DNA of 64,000 nucleotides, taken from the NCBI RefSeq assembly GCF_009936035.1, contig NZ_QWEO01000010.1, positions 30,194 through 94,193 of the forward strand, written 5' to 3'. Position 1 is the stretch's first letter. Each line of letters opens with the position of its first letter. Shown here one piece after another: positions 63,940-64,000 of this stretch. A program made the position numbers and the translations under genes. The notes below the pieces were generated by a model. That model was not told where the DNA came from, did no database searches, and saw only the letters and a list, made by a program, of their open reading frames with translations. Source of the stretch: Neglectibacter sp. X58. GTDB lineage: Bacteria > Bacillota > Clostridia > Oscillospirales > Acutalibacteraceae.

Positions 63940-64000
63940 TTAAAGGTATAAAAGAGCAAAATAAGAAAAAAGCATAAAAAAGGCTTGACAAATGGGAAAA

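Overview
The window is a GC-rich, gene-dense chromosomal segment of a Gram-positive, endospore-forming anaerobe of class Clostridia, most likely of the Oscillospiraceae/Ruminococcaceae type. The class call rests on spoVT, a SCIFF peptide with its radical SAM maturase, a phenylalanine T-box, an L21 leader with rplU-prp-rpmA in which L27 has the Prp-cleaved N-terminal extension, fabK as enoyl-ACP reductase, Mini-III RNase and RNase HI with a viroplasmin domain. The family-level call is an impression from base composition and gene set. I saw no rRNA, tRNA or CRISPR array.

Layout. 1-10.6 kb (mostly minus strand): thioredoxin system, HAD phosphatase, FAD oxidoreductase with a DUF1667 partner, then rimP-GNAT-nusA-ylxR-ylxQ-infB and spoVT. 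11-23 kb (plus): marR-MATE efflux with a palindromic operator, typA, an unusual exonuclease/zinc-ribbon/PgeF fusion, a radical SAM protein, a DUF4091 protein, folB-folK and a two-component system. 23-36.5 kb (minus): a long co-directional run fabH-fabK-fabD-fabG-fabF-accB-fabZ-accC-rbfA-nrnA-histidine kinase-DUF1385-prmC, preceded by a YczE-like membrane protein. 36.6-42 kb (plus): SCIFF peptide, maturase, Orn/Lys/Arg decarboxylase-like protein, asnA, a VOC remnant and an acetyltransferase. 42-43.7 kb (minus): two metallohydrolases. 43.8-55.4 kb (plus): T-box-pheS-pheT, pyrBI with an attenuator, MazG-like protein, rplU-prp-rpmA-obgE-mrnC and a YitT protein. 55.4-62 kb: an Asn/Gln-rich peptide, an rRNA methyltransferase, a lipoprotein, RNase H, and an FMN-binding lipoprotein coupled to a chemoreceptor. 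62-64 kb: an AT-richer patch of gene fragments.

The least expected content lies between the genes. Three dispersed repeat families recur. Family A (six full copies and one partial, about 160-185 bp) is bounded by terminal inverted repeats whose sequence differs between copies while the two ends of each copy stay complementary; an internal hairpin also shows compensatory changes. Family B (eleven copies) is an A/T-loop hairpin joined to either a GGGGC...GCCCC hairpin or the string CCGCCGGAGGC, always just upstream of a start codon and oriented with that gene. Family C lies directly after the stop codons of infB, nusA and pheS (perhaps rpmA) and carries short hyphenated palindromes with interchangeable stems; at nusA a 56-bp unit is repeated three times. 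At infB, nusA, pheS and perhaps rpmA the order is stop codon, C, B, next gene.

Gene-order anomalies accompany the repeats. acpP is missing between fabH and fabK, where a family B and a family A copy now sit. accD and accA are missing after accC, where rbfA-nrnA follow. The usual nusA-infB-rbfA-nrnA cluster is therefore split over about 20 kb.
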